Below are positions 14,186-20,058 of a stretch of DNA of 20,058 nt, piece after piece. The stretch's first letter is position 1; each line of letters starts with the position of its first letter. The notes beneath the pieces are model-generated. The model ran no database searches and was not told where the DNA came from. It was given only the letters and a program-made list of their open reading frames with translations. A program made the position numbers and the translations under genes. Origin of the DNA: Bacteroidales bacterium (GTDB lineage Bacteria > Bacteroidota > Bacteroidia > Bacteroidales > Muribaculaceae); contig QAMW01000028.1 in assembly GCA_003150235.1 (NCBI GenBank), forward strand, positions 1 through 20,058, written 5' to 3'.

Positions 14186-14959
14186 ATGGTTAAGACTGAC
14201 GATCCCGGCGCGTCACATTTGGAAAAATGGACTGAAATCACCCTGCTCCCTGAATGGGAAGAGGAATACTATCTCGTCTACACGGCGAAGAAACATGGCA
14301 AATGGGTGATGCTGAAGACCCTGAAGCCCGAATATGCCGACAATCCCGACATGCGCGCCATGATTGAAAAGGAATTTGATGTGCGCTACAATCTTGCCCA
14401 TCCCCACATCGTCATGATCAACGATTTCGAGGATGTACCCGGACTCGGCAGGTGTATCATTACCGACGACGTGTATGGCGACTCGTTGCGCAAGCTTATC
14501 GACGAAGGCAAAGTGACGCCTGAAATCATCGAGAAGCTGCGTCACGACCTTGTCGACGCCATCGACTATATCCAGACCAACCATATCGTGCATCATCCCA
14601 TACGCCCGGAGACCATCATCTTTACCGAAAACATAGGCAACCTCAAGCTCATTGACGTGGGTTTTGACCAGCGTCAACACATGGAGCCTGCCGACATGTC
14701 GGAAGATATCTACAATTACGGGCTGGTGCTTTCGGAGGCACTTGAGAGTCTCGGACAGAAAGACGCGAAGCTTCACAGGGTGGCGCGCCGTTGTGCCGAC
14801 TCCGATCCGAAAAAACGCTTCCGCGACCTTCAGGACCTCCACCTCGCCCTTGAAAGCCGGTCGAGCAGCCAGCTTTACCTGCTTGTCGGGATTTTTGTGC
14901 TGTTGATGTTTGTGCTTGCCGTGTGGGTCACCTCGACCTACGGAATCAGTAAATCGTAA
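14186..14959 (+). CDS. Membrane-anchored protein-kinase-fold protein, probable pseudokinase
   Basis: 257 aa. The kinase fold is visible: the VAIK-type lysine K44 in WVMLKTLK, a C-helix with E63, and the metal-binding D157-V158-G159 in place of DFG. The catalytic loop is degenerate: HRD is HHP (136-138), the following lysine is R140 and the PEN asparagine is T143 in RPETIIF. The glycine-rich loop is absent (PEWEEEYYLVY). One transmembrane helix lies near the C-terminus (about 232-250), leaving the kinase domain in the cytoplasm. Such proteins may bind ATP or act as scaffolds without phosphoryl transfer; this is inferred from missing residues. It has its own promoter and is followed 32 bp later by a GNAT gene. 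The target is unknown. Confidence 0.8.
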   Translation: MVKTDDPGASHLEKWTEITLLPEWEEEYYLVYTAKKHGKWVMLKTLKPEYADNPDMRAMIEKEFDVRYNLAHPHIVMINDFEDVPGLGRCIITDDVYGDSLRKLIDEGKVTPEIIEKLRHDLVDAIDYIQTNHIVHHPIRPETIIFTENIGNLKLIDVGFDQRQHMEPADMSEDIYNYGLVLSEALESLGQKDAKLHRVARRCADSDPKKRFRDLQDLHLALESRSSSQLYLLVGIFVLLMFVLAVWVTSTYGISKS

Positions 14960-14991
14960 CATGTTGTAAAAAAAGTATTACCGAAAGAAAT

Positions 14992-16125
14992 ATGTCAGTA
15001 GAAATAAGAGAAATAGCCCCGGTTAAGGCTGAACTTGAAAAATATGTGAAGTTTGGAATTGATCACTATAAGGGCAATTCTTACTTCGTGCCACCGTTGA
15101 TACTCGACGAGATAGAGACCCTCACCCCCGAGAAAAATCCCGCATTTGACTATTGCAAGGCAAAATCGTGGATGGCTTACCGCGACGGGAAGCCTGTGGG
15201 ACGTATCACCGGTATCATAAACACCGTAGTCAACGAGCGCACCGGCTCCAATGACGTGCGTTTCAGCTTTCTCGACTTTATCGACGACAATGAGGTTGTC
15301 GAGGCGCTTTTCGGCGCGCTGGAGAAGTGGGCGAAAAGCGAGGGCATGACTTCGGTCGTGGGACCGATGGGTTTCACCGACATGGACCATGAAGGAATGC
15401 TTACCTACGGCTACGATGAACTTGGCACGATGGCAACCATATATAACTATCCCTATTATCCGCGTCACATGGAGCGTATGGGATTCAAGCAGGAAGCCGA
15501 ATGGGTCGAATATCGCATGACAGTGCCCGATGAGGTGCCCGCGCAGTTGCAGAGAGTGGGCGACATCGTGCGCCGCAAATACGGGTTGCGCACCATCAAA
15601 TACACCAGTGCCAAGAAAATCAAGGCTGACTACGGTGTGGCGCTCTTCGAGCTTATCAACGAGGCTTATGACAAACTTTACGGCTACTCGCCGCTGTCAA
15701 AGCGCCAGATAGAGTATTATATCGACATATATTTGCCTATATTGCGCCTGGAAAATGTGTGTGTGATTGTCGACAGCGACGACAAGCTCGTGGGCATCGG
15801 CATCTCCATCCCTTCGATGTCGAGGGCTCTCCAGAAGTCGGGTGGCAAGCTGTTCCCGTTCGGATGGTATCATCTGCTTAAAGCCATGTACGGTCACAAC
15901 GACATCGTCGACCTTCTGCTCGTGGCTGTCAAGCCGGAGTATATGGGCAAAGGAGTCAACGCGCTTCTGTTCACCGACCTTCTGCCGGTGTATATCAAAA
16001 ACAAATACCGTTGGGCTGAGAGCAATCCGGAGCTTGCCGAAAATGAGAATGTGCAGCAGCAGTGGAAATTCTTTGACCGCCGTCAACACCGCCGCCGCGT
16101 GGCATTCCGCCGCGACATAAAATAA
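14992..16125 (+). CDS. GNAT-family N-acetyltransferase-like protein
   Basis: 377 aa, soluble, no signal peptide. The N-terminal half contains a GNAT-like core: WMAYRDGKPVGRITGIIN (residues 60-77), then FSFLDFIDD and GPMGFTDMDHEGML. The C-terminal half contains VAVKPEYMGKGVNALLF (311-327), which fits the acetyl-CoA pyrophosphate-binding loop (R/Q-x-x-G-x-G/A) with Lys in the first position. The overall layout suggests a two-domain GNAT, as in a conserved Bacteroidetes family of unknown substrate. It follows the pseudokinase gene by 32 bp and probably shares its transcript. The function of the pair is unknown. The tail is very basic (RRQHRRRVAFRRDIK). Confidence 0.75.
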   Translation: MSVEIREIAPVKAELEKYVKFGIDHYKGNSYFVPPLILDEIETLTPEKNPAFDYCKAKSWMAYRDGKPVGRITGIINTVVNERTGSNDVRFSFLDFIDDNEVVEALFGALEKWAKSEGMTSVVGPMGFTDMDHEGMLTYGYDELGTMATIYNYPYYPRHMERMGFKQEAEWVEYRMTVPDEVPAQLQRVGDIVRRKYGLRTIKYTSAKKIKADYGVALFELINEAYDKLYGYSPLSKRQIEYYIDIYLPILRLENVCVIVDSDDKLVGIGISIPSMSRALQKSGGKLFPFGWYHLLKAMYGHNDIVDLLLVAVKPEYMGKGVNALLFTDLLPVYIKNKYRWAESNPELAENENVQQQWKFFDRRQHRRRVAFRRDIK

Positions 16126-16130
16126 TCTAA

Positions 16131-16203
16131 TTCAACTTTCTCTTGCGAAAGTTGAAGGTTAAGAGGTTAAAATCTTGCCCTGCAAGCCGGTTAAGAGGTT
16201 AAA
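16131..16203. repeat. Perfect hairpin and direct repeats after the GNAT gene
   Basis: Stem TTCAACTTTC/GAAAGTTGAA (16131-16156), 10 perfect pairs with loop TCTTGC, starts 5 bp after the stop codon. It is followed by two exact copies of GGTTAAGAGGTTAAA (16157-16171, 16189-16203). No U tract follows, so a terminator function is possible but not shown. Confidence 0.65.
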
Positions 16204-16224
16204 TTGCCGCTCGATATCCCCCTA

Positions 16225-16354
16225 ATGTCACTAACTTAAGGCGCATGCAACCATAAATCCCCGAAGGGGATTCCTTCTGTTAACCGCGGGTAATGCCGGA
16301 GGCATACCCGTGGCTCAAGCGTCTCCCTCATTGACTCAAACCCGGAGTGGGTTG
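16225..16354 (+). repeat. Three-hairpin repeat, copy E
   Basis: The same ATGTCACTAACTTAAG flank as copy B (16225-16240), then AATCCCC/GGGGATT (16256-16272), central hairpin CCGCGGG...CCCGTGG (16284-16313) and AACCC/GGGTT (16339-16353). It lies between the convergent GNAT and rsmD genes, 14 bp from the rsmD stop. Confidence 0.85.
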
Positions 16355-16368
16355 CATAACCCCTTGAC

Positions 16369-16908
16369 TTAAATTCCCGGCTCGAATATCGAGAAGTTGA
16401 CTGAGCCGTAGACGCGGTGCTCCTTGAAATGGGGCAGCGTGGAGAAGTCGTAGGCTTTAGAGTGCTCGATGATGAATATAGAGCCGGGTTTTAGCATCTG
16501 CGATTCAAGCACCAGTCCGGGTATCTTGCCGAAGTCGGGCAGGTCGTAGGGAGGGTCGGCAAACACGATGTCAAACGTGTCCTTACACGTGGCGATGAAG
16601 CGGAACACGTCGCCTTTTATCAGGTGCAGATTCTGCACATTGAGCTGCTGCGCCACCTGCTTGATGAAGCGGTACTGCGTCTGCGCCTTCTCTACCGCCG
16701 TCACCTCGCGGCATCCGCGCGACAGAAATTCAAAGGTGATGGCGCCTGTGCCGGCGAAGAGGTCGATGGCATCCTTGCCATCGAAGTCCACGATGTTTTC
16801 AAGCACGTTGAATATGTTTTCGCGCGCGAAATCGGTGGTGGGTCGCGCCGAGATATTGGTGGGCACGTCGAAGCGACGTCGTCCGTATTTTCCTCTTATT
16901 ATTCGCAT
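16369..16908 (-). CDS. rsmD: 16S rRNA (guanine(966)-N2)-methyltransferase RsmD
   Basis: 179 aa, full length. It starts with the family N-terminus MRIIRGKYGRRRFDVP and RPTTDFARENIFNVL. The SAM-binding motif I is DLFAGTGAITFE (49-60), the acidic residue after strand 2 is E73 (AVEK), and the catalytic N6/N2 methyltransferase motif is DPPY (118-121). RsmD methylates G966 of 16S rRNA on the assembling small subunit. Its ATG lies inside the end of the DUF3822 gene (10-bp overlap), so translation is probably coupled. The same gene pairing is common in Bacteroidales. Confidence 0.96.
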   Translation of the reverse strand: MRIIRGKYGRRRFDVPTNISARPTTDFARENIFNVLENIVDFDGKDAIDLFAGTGAITFEFLSRGCREVTAVEKAQTQYRFIKQVAQQLNVQNLHLIKGDVFRFIATCKDTFDIVFADPPYDLPDFGKIPGLVLESQMLKPGSIFIIEHSKAYDFSTLPHFKEHRVYGSVNFSIFEPGI

Positions 16909-17747
16909 TGGGGTGTGATTATTAAGTCAAACGGTGCTTTCAGCACATCTTTGGGCGCGCGTACAAGCGTTGCCGGATACACGACAGGCATCACGTAGCC
17001 GGCGTACTCGCGCAGTACTGCCGTGATTTCGTCGCGTAACGCGTCGTCGCCGGCTATCAGGAGTTCGCGGTCGTCGCCGTCACGGTCCATGAGCATCTTT
17101 CTTACCGACATTATATAATATATTGCATCGGCACTCTCGCGGAATGCGAAAGTGTTGGCGAGTTCAAGGCGGGAGCCGGTGAATGCGAGCAGGTCGAGCG
17201 AGTCACGGCGTATGTTGACATAGATTTTGCCTGAGTGCCCTATGCGGCTGCTGTCGTAGAAGTAGCTCGACAGCAGGGCTATCGGCGGATAGATGGCGGG
17301 GTTGTTGAATGTGCGCCGCAGAAACGCGAGCAACTGCGACTGCATCTTTACCGCCACTGTCACGCCCGCGGGCGACATGGGGGTGAAAAGTGTCTCTGCG
17401 CGCGAGTCGTCGGCTGTGTCGGGAAGCATGCGGTCGGCGAGCACCTCGGCGAAAAGCGTGTCGCCACCGGTGGCGTTGTCGGGGATTATCGCGTAGCGTG
17501 TGGTGTCGACAAGTATTGTCACCTTATGGAAGTCGGAGAGAAGGAGGGGGTTGTTATAGACAGTCTCCTCAAGCCTTCGCTCCGGCGGCAGTCCCGGCGC
17601 GTCGAGCGGCACGGCGCGGTACACGATGGATTCCGGCTCCCCGCTCCGGTAGAGCAGCACATGAAGCGTTTCCGCTTCCAGCCTCATGGCGAGGTCATAG
17701 AGGCGAGGCTCTCCGATTAGCTCTTTGTCAATTAAGGCATTTCCCAT
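16899..17747 (-). CDS. DUF3822 family protein
   Basis: 282 aa, no signal peptide, cytoplasmic. It shows the features of the Bacteroidetes-specific DUF3822 family: an N-terminal domain with LHVLLYRSGEPESIVYR, a mid region KVTILVDTTRYAIIPD, and a C-terminal half with KIYVNIRRDSLDLLAFTGSRLELANTF and ADAIYYIMSVRKML. The family has no established function. It starts 12 bp after the Ig-like lipoprotein gene and overlaps rsmD by 10 bp, which places it in a compact operon. The link to rRNA methylation is positional only. Confidence 0.88.
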   Translation of the reverse strand: MGNALIDKELIGEPRLYDLAMRLEAETLHVLLYRSGEPESIVYRAVPLDAPGLPPERRLEETVYNNPLLLSDFHKVTILVDTTRYAIIPDNATGGDTLFAEVLADRMLPDTADDSRAETLFTPMSPAGVTVAVKMQSQLLAFLRRTFNNPAIYPPIALLSSYFYDSSRIGHSGKIYVNIRRDSLDLLAFTGSRLELANTFAFRESADAIYYIMSVRKMLMDRDGDDRELLIAGDDALRDEITAVLREYAGYVMPVVYPATLVRAPKDVLKAPFDLIITPQCE

Positions 17748-17759
17748 AGGTGTGAGATT

Positions 17760-19847
17760 TTAGCGGAATCCTCCGCGGTTATTAAATCCGTTCATGCCGT
17801 TGCCGAAGTTGCGGGTGCCGTTGGAGTTGCCCGGCCCGAAGAAATTGCCCTCGTTGTAGGGGTCCTCTTCCTCTTCGTCAGGATTACGTTCGCCGTTTTC
17901 ATCGTCGATGTACGTGCCGTCCTTGTTGCGGCGGCGTTTCTTGGCGGTCTTGGGCTTGTTCTTGACTATCTCTTTCGGTTTCTGCAGGTCGATAGGGGTG
18001 TCGTAGATGTTCCATGACTGCTCAACGTCCCAGTTCTTTTTCAGCACTATCTTCTTGGGGTAGTAATACACCTCTTCGGGCTGCACGGAATCGAGGAGCG
18101 AGCCGGTGTCCCACTTGCCGTTGCCGTTGCGGTCGATATACAGGCGCGCGTAGTATGTGCCGGGTTGCATGTAGGGAAATTCCGCGACACCGCCTTTGAG
18201 TGGCGCCTCGTCGACCGGTTTGTCGCTCTTGTCGAGCACTTCCACTACCGCTGAGTCGGTCACTCCGGTCACATTGAAATACAGGGCGGAGTAATCTTCG
18301 AGTTTACGGGTGGAAAATTCGTGGGTGAACGTGCTGTTCCACTGGTTATAGGCTCCTATGATGGTGGCGGAGTCGGCTACATATTTGTATTTTGTGCCGG
18401 GAGTCCATTTCATGTCGAGCTGATATTTTAGCAGTCCGAAGGAGTCGACCGGTACGAGCGGTGGCGCGGGAATGGTGTCCCAGATGGTGTCGTTGAGCAT
18501 CAGCATCCGCAGTCCACCTTGTATTATAGTGTCGAGCGGCTGGTCGACATCGATAAACAATGGTTTGTATATCTCCTGTGTGGCGCCACCGGGTGCCGAC
18601 ACTTTCACAAATGTAAGTTTTGCCGCTTCGGCTGCCTCTATGGAGTCGATATTCTCGCCTTTTTTCTCTGCTTTCTTGCGTCGTTCGGCGGCTTTTTTCT
18701 CGGCTTCCTCTTTCTGCCGCTTCTCCTCGCGCGCTCCCTTGAAAAGCACACGCAGTGTATCTGTGCCCCACGACAGCTGGTCGAGGGTGTCGGTGCGCAG
18801 GTATCGCATCTCGATCATCATCGTGTCTTGTGCCACGACGGCTGTGTCGGTAATGAAATATTCAAGTGAATCGAGTGTGGCGGTGGCGTTAAGGCGCGCC
18901 CAGCGGTCGATTGGCTGTCCGGAGTCTACGCCGTTGAGCAGGCGTATCTCGGGGAGAGTGTCGCTCGGTGCTGAAAATTTCACAAATAGTCTCCGGCGGT
19001 CGGGACGCGTGTAATCTTTCAGATATTGCGGCGTATATCCCTCATTGAACCAGGTCAGCAAGATGTCGTTGGGCAGATATTTTGTGCGGCTTACACTCAC
19101 AATCGAGTCACTGCCGTCGGCTGCCGTGAGGGTGTCGGTAACGGTTGTGGTCTCAGCCGTGGGTGATACTGTCACGTCGTAAAATGCCACATCCTCCGAG
19201 CGGTCCCAGTGATAGTCGCGGTTGATATCGTTGATGGCGAATATGTGGTAGTCGCCCGGCTTCAGACCTCTTACGGTGAATTGCCCGAGCTGATTGGTCT
19301 TGGCAATGCGTTCAAGCGGCAGTGTGGTGATGGTGGTGTCAGTGAGATTGGAGTAGACGCCTACAAGCACCCCCTGTGCGGGTTCCAGCGTACGCGCCTC
19401 GAATACCATGCCCGACAGCCGCAGCGAGTCTATCGAGTCGCCTGTGGAGAAGTCGATGGCGAAGCCGTCGAGCACATTTTTCTCATTAAGGTCGCTGATC
19501 GCATCGGAAAAGTCGATGGTATAAGTTGTGCCCGGTTGCATCGTGTCGCGTAACTCCACCGACACGCGGTGACCGTTGGCGGTAATCTGCGGGATGTTTT
19601 TCTGGGCAGGCGACACTACTACCTTGTTCATCACGTCTTCGACCTGCACATTCTCGTTGAAGTCGATGGTGATATGGTTGCGGTTGATGCCTGTGGCGCC
19701 TATCGCGGGGTTGCTCTTTACATAGACCGGGGGCTCGATGTCGTAGTCGCCGCCCGTAGGGCGCCCCATCGAGGCGCATGCTCCCAGAAGCGATGCCACC
19801 ACCGCCCCCGCAAGCAACTGCATATATGTGGACTCATTGCCTTTCAT
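17760..19847 (-). CDS. Ig-like (Big_5) domain lipoprotein
   Basis: 695 aa. The lipoprotein signal ends LLGAC (Cys24 from the ATG at 19847). Residues about 38-130 are an SbsA/Big_5 Ig-like domain: PPVYVKSNPAIGATGINRN, then ITIDFNENVQV and PGTTYTIDFSDAISD. Two later stretches (INDINRDYHWDRSEDVAFYD and IDRNGNGKWDTGSLLD) look like calcium-loop or prealbumin-like beta domains. A charged helical insert lies near residues 375-410. The tail is acidic, then Gly/Asn-rich. Similar large lipoproteins are found across Bacteroidetes, often upstream of DUF3822 and rsmD; their function is unknown. A second possible start is Met9 (19823), discussed with the promoter box at 19853. Confidence 0.85.
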   Translation of the reverse strand: MKGNESTYMQLLAGAVVASLLGACASMGRPTGGDYDIEPPVYVKSNPAIGATGINRNHITIDFNENVQVEDVMNKVVVSPAQKNIPQITANGHRVSVELRDTMQPGTTYTIDFSDAISDLNEKNVLDGFAIDFSTGDSIDSLRLSGMVFEARTLEPAQGVLVGVYSNLTDTTITTLPLERIAKTNQLGQFTVRGLKPGDYHIFAINDINRDYHWDRSEDVAFYDVTVSPTAETTTVTDTLTAADGSDSIVSVSRTKYLPNDILLTWFNEGYTPQYLKDYTRPDRRRLFVKFSAPSDTLPEIRLLNGVDSGQPIDRWARLNATATLDSLEYFITDTAVVAQDTMMIEMRYLRTDTLDQLSWGTDTLRVLFKGAREEKRQKEEAEKKAAERRKKAEKKGENIDSIEAAEAAKLTFVKVSAPGGATQEIYKPLFIDVDQPLDTIIQGGLRMLMLNDTIWDTIPAPPLVPVDSFGLLKYQLDMKWTPGTKYKYVADSATIIGAYNQWNSTFTHEFSTRKLEDYSALYFNVTGVTDSAVVEVLDKSDKPVDEAPLKGGVAEFPYMQPGTYYARLYIDRNGNGKWDTGSLLDSVQPEEVYYYPKKIVLKKNWDVEQSWNIYDTPIDLQKPKEIVKNKPKTAKKRRRNKDGTYIDDENGERNPDEEEEDPYNEGNFFGPGNSNGTRNFGNGMNGFNNRGGFR

Positions 19848-19852
19848 AGCTA

Positions 19853-19860
19853 CAAATTTA
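19853..19860 (-). promoter_or_regulatory. Candidate -7 box upstream of the lipoprotein operon
   Basis: TAAATTTG on the minus strand fits TAnnTTTG, but the nearest TTTG upstream is 24 nt away, longer than usual. The box ends 5 bp before the ATG, so transcription would begin at about the start codon. That would favour Met9 (19823) as the start, or a leaderless mRNA. Confidence 0.35.
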
Positions 19861-19933
19861 CACTTTTCCCTCCATAAAGCGACGCAAAAAACACACTTTT
19901 CCGCTTGCCTTGAAAAAATCCTGCTAAAAAGTG

Positions 19934-19964
19934 ATTGTTATTTTAAGAAAATGTCTTATCTTTG
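19934..19964 (+). promoter_or_regulatory. Promoter of tRNA-Pro
   Basis: ATTG (19934-19937), a 19-nt spacer and TATCTTTG (19957-19964) give a full -7 box and a one-mismatch -33 box, 20 bp before the tRNA. Confidence 0.7.
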
Positions 19965-19984
19965 CGGTCGAAATTAAAGGCGCT

Positions 19985-20058
19985 CGGGGTGTAGCACAGT
20001 TGGCAGCGCGCCACGTTCGGGACGTGGAGGTCGGAAGTTCGAGTCTTCTCACCCCGAC
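19985..20058 (+). tRNA. tRNA-Pro (anticodon CGG), at window edge
   Basis: The cloverleaf can be drawn: acceptor CGGGGTG/CACCCCG, D arm GCAC-AGTTGGCA-GCGC, anticodon stem CCACG/CGTGG with loop TTCGGGA (anticodon CGG), and T arm GGAAG-TTCGAGT-CTTCT with one G.T pair. The discriminator is A20057. The window stops one base later, so a genomic CCA cannot be judged. Confidence 0.93.

Noticed and set aside
14213..14962. A 249-aa minus-strand frame
   Set aside because: It is antisense to the pseudokinase gene, which has a good promoter, a recognisable kinase fold and operon spacing.

Overview
The window looks like a chromosomal segment of a gut Bacteroidales bacterium, most likely Muribaculaceae or a close relative. 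The reasons are the Bacteroidetes promoter boxes (TTTG, about 20 nt, TAnnTTTG), the Mfa-type fimbrial lipoproteins, the DUF3575, DUF3868 and DUF3822 families, and the dispersed hairpin repeats. The family placement is inference; no 16S sequence is present.

Region 1 (1-10140, minus strand) is a type V (Mfa/Fim-like) fimbrial locus. In transcription order it runs: a promoter and structured leader (10138-9952), a DUF3575 outer-membrane barrel, a DUF3868/OmpA-like protein, a 508-bp spacer packed with palindromic repeats, an Mfa1-type major subunit, an Mfa2/FimB-type anchor, an accessory fimbrillin, and a very large tip-type fimbrillin of at least 1049 aa that runs off the left edge. The C-terminal half of the tip protein has aromatic modules resembling starch-binding (CBM26-like) domains.

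Region 2 (10260-12430, minus strand) holds a GadC-like amino-acid antiporter preceded by a 78-aa small protein. Its 3' end is followed by nested short direct and inverted repeats.

Region 3 (12411-13360) is a small mobile unit: an intact single-domain HUH (Y1) transposase of the IS200/REP-associated type, flanked by inverted copies of a ~100-bp three-hairpin repeat, with a third copy just beyond. Two more copies lie at 7432-7532 and 16225-16354. The central hairpins differ by compensatory base changes while keeping an unpaired A and an A.C mismatch. This is the best candidate for an under-described system here.

Region 4 (13455-16125, plus strand) has rubrerythrin with a terminator, then a promoter driving a membrane-anchored pseudokinase and a GNAT-family protein.

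Region 5 (16369-19847, minus strand) is a conserved housekeeping operon: an Ig-like lipoprotein, DUF3822 and rsmD. At the right edge a tRNA-Pro(CGG) gene with its own promoter runs on the plus strand.

A second theme is that short repeats found between genes also sit in frame inside the tip gene: a 20-bp perfect hairpin (two coding copies) and a 9-bp tandem repeat.
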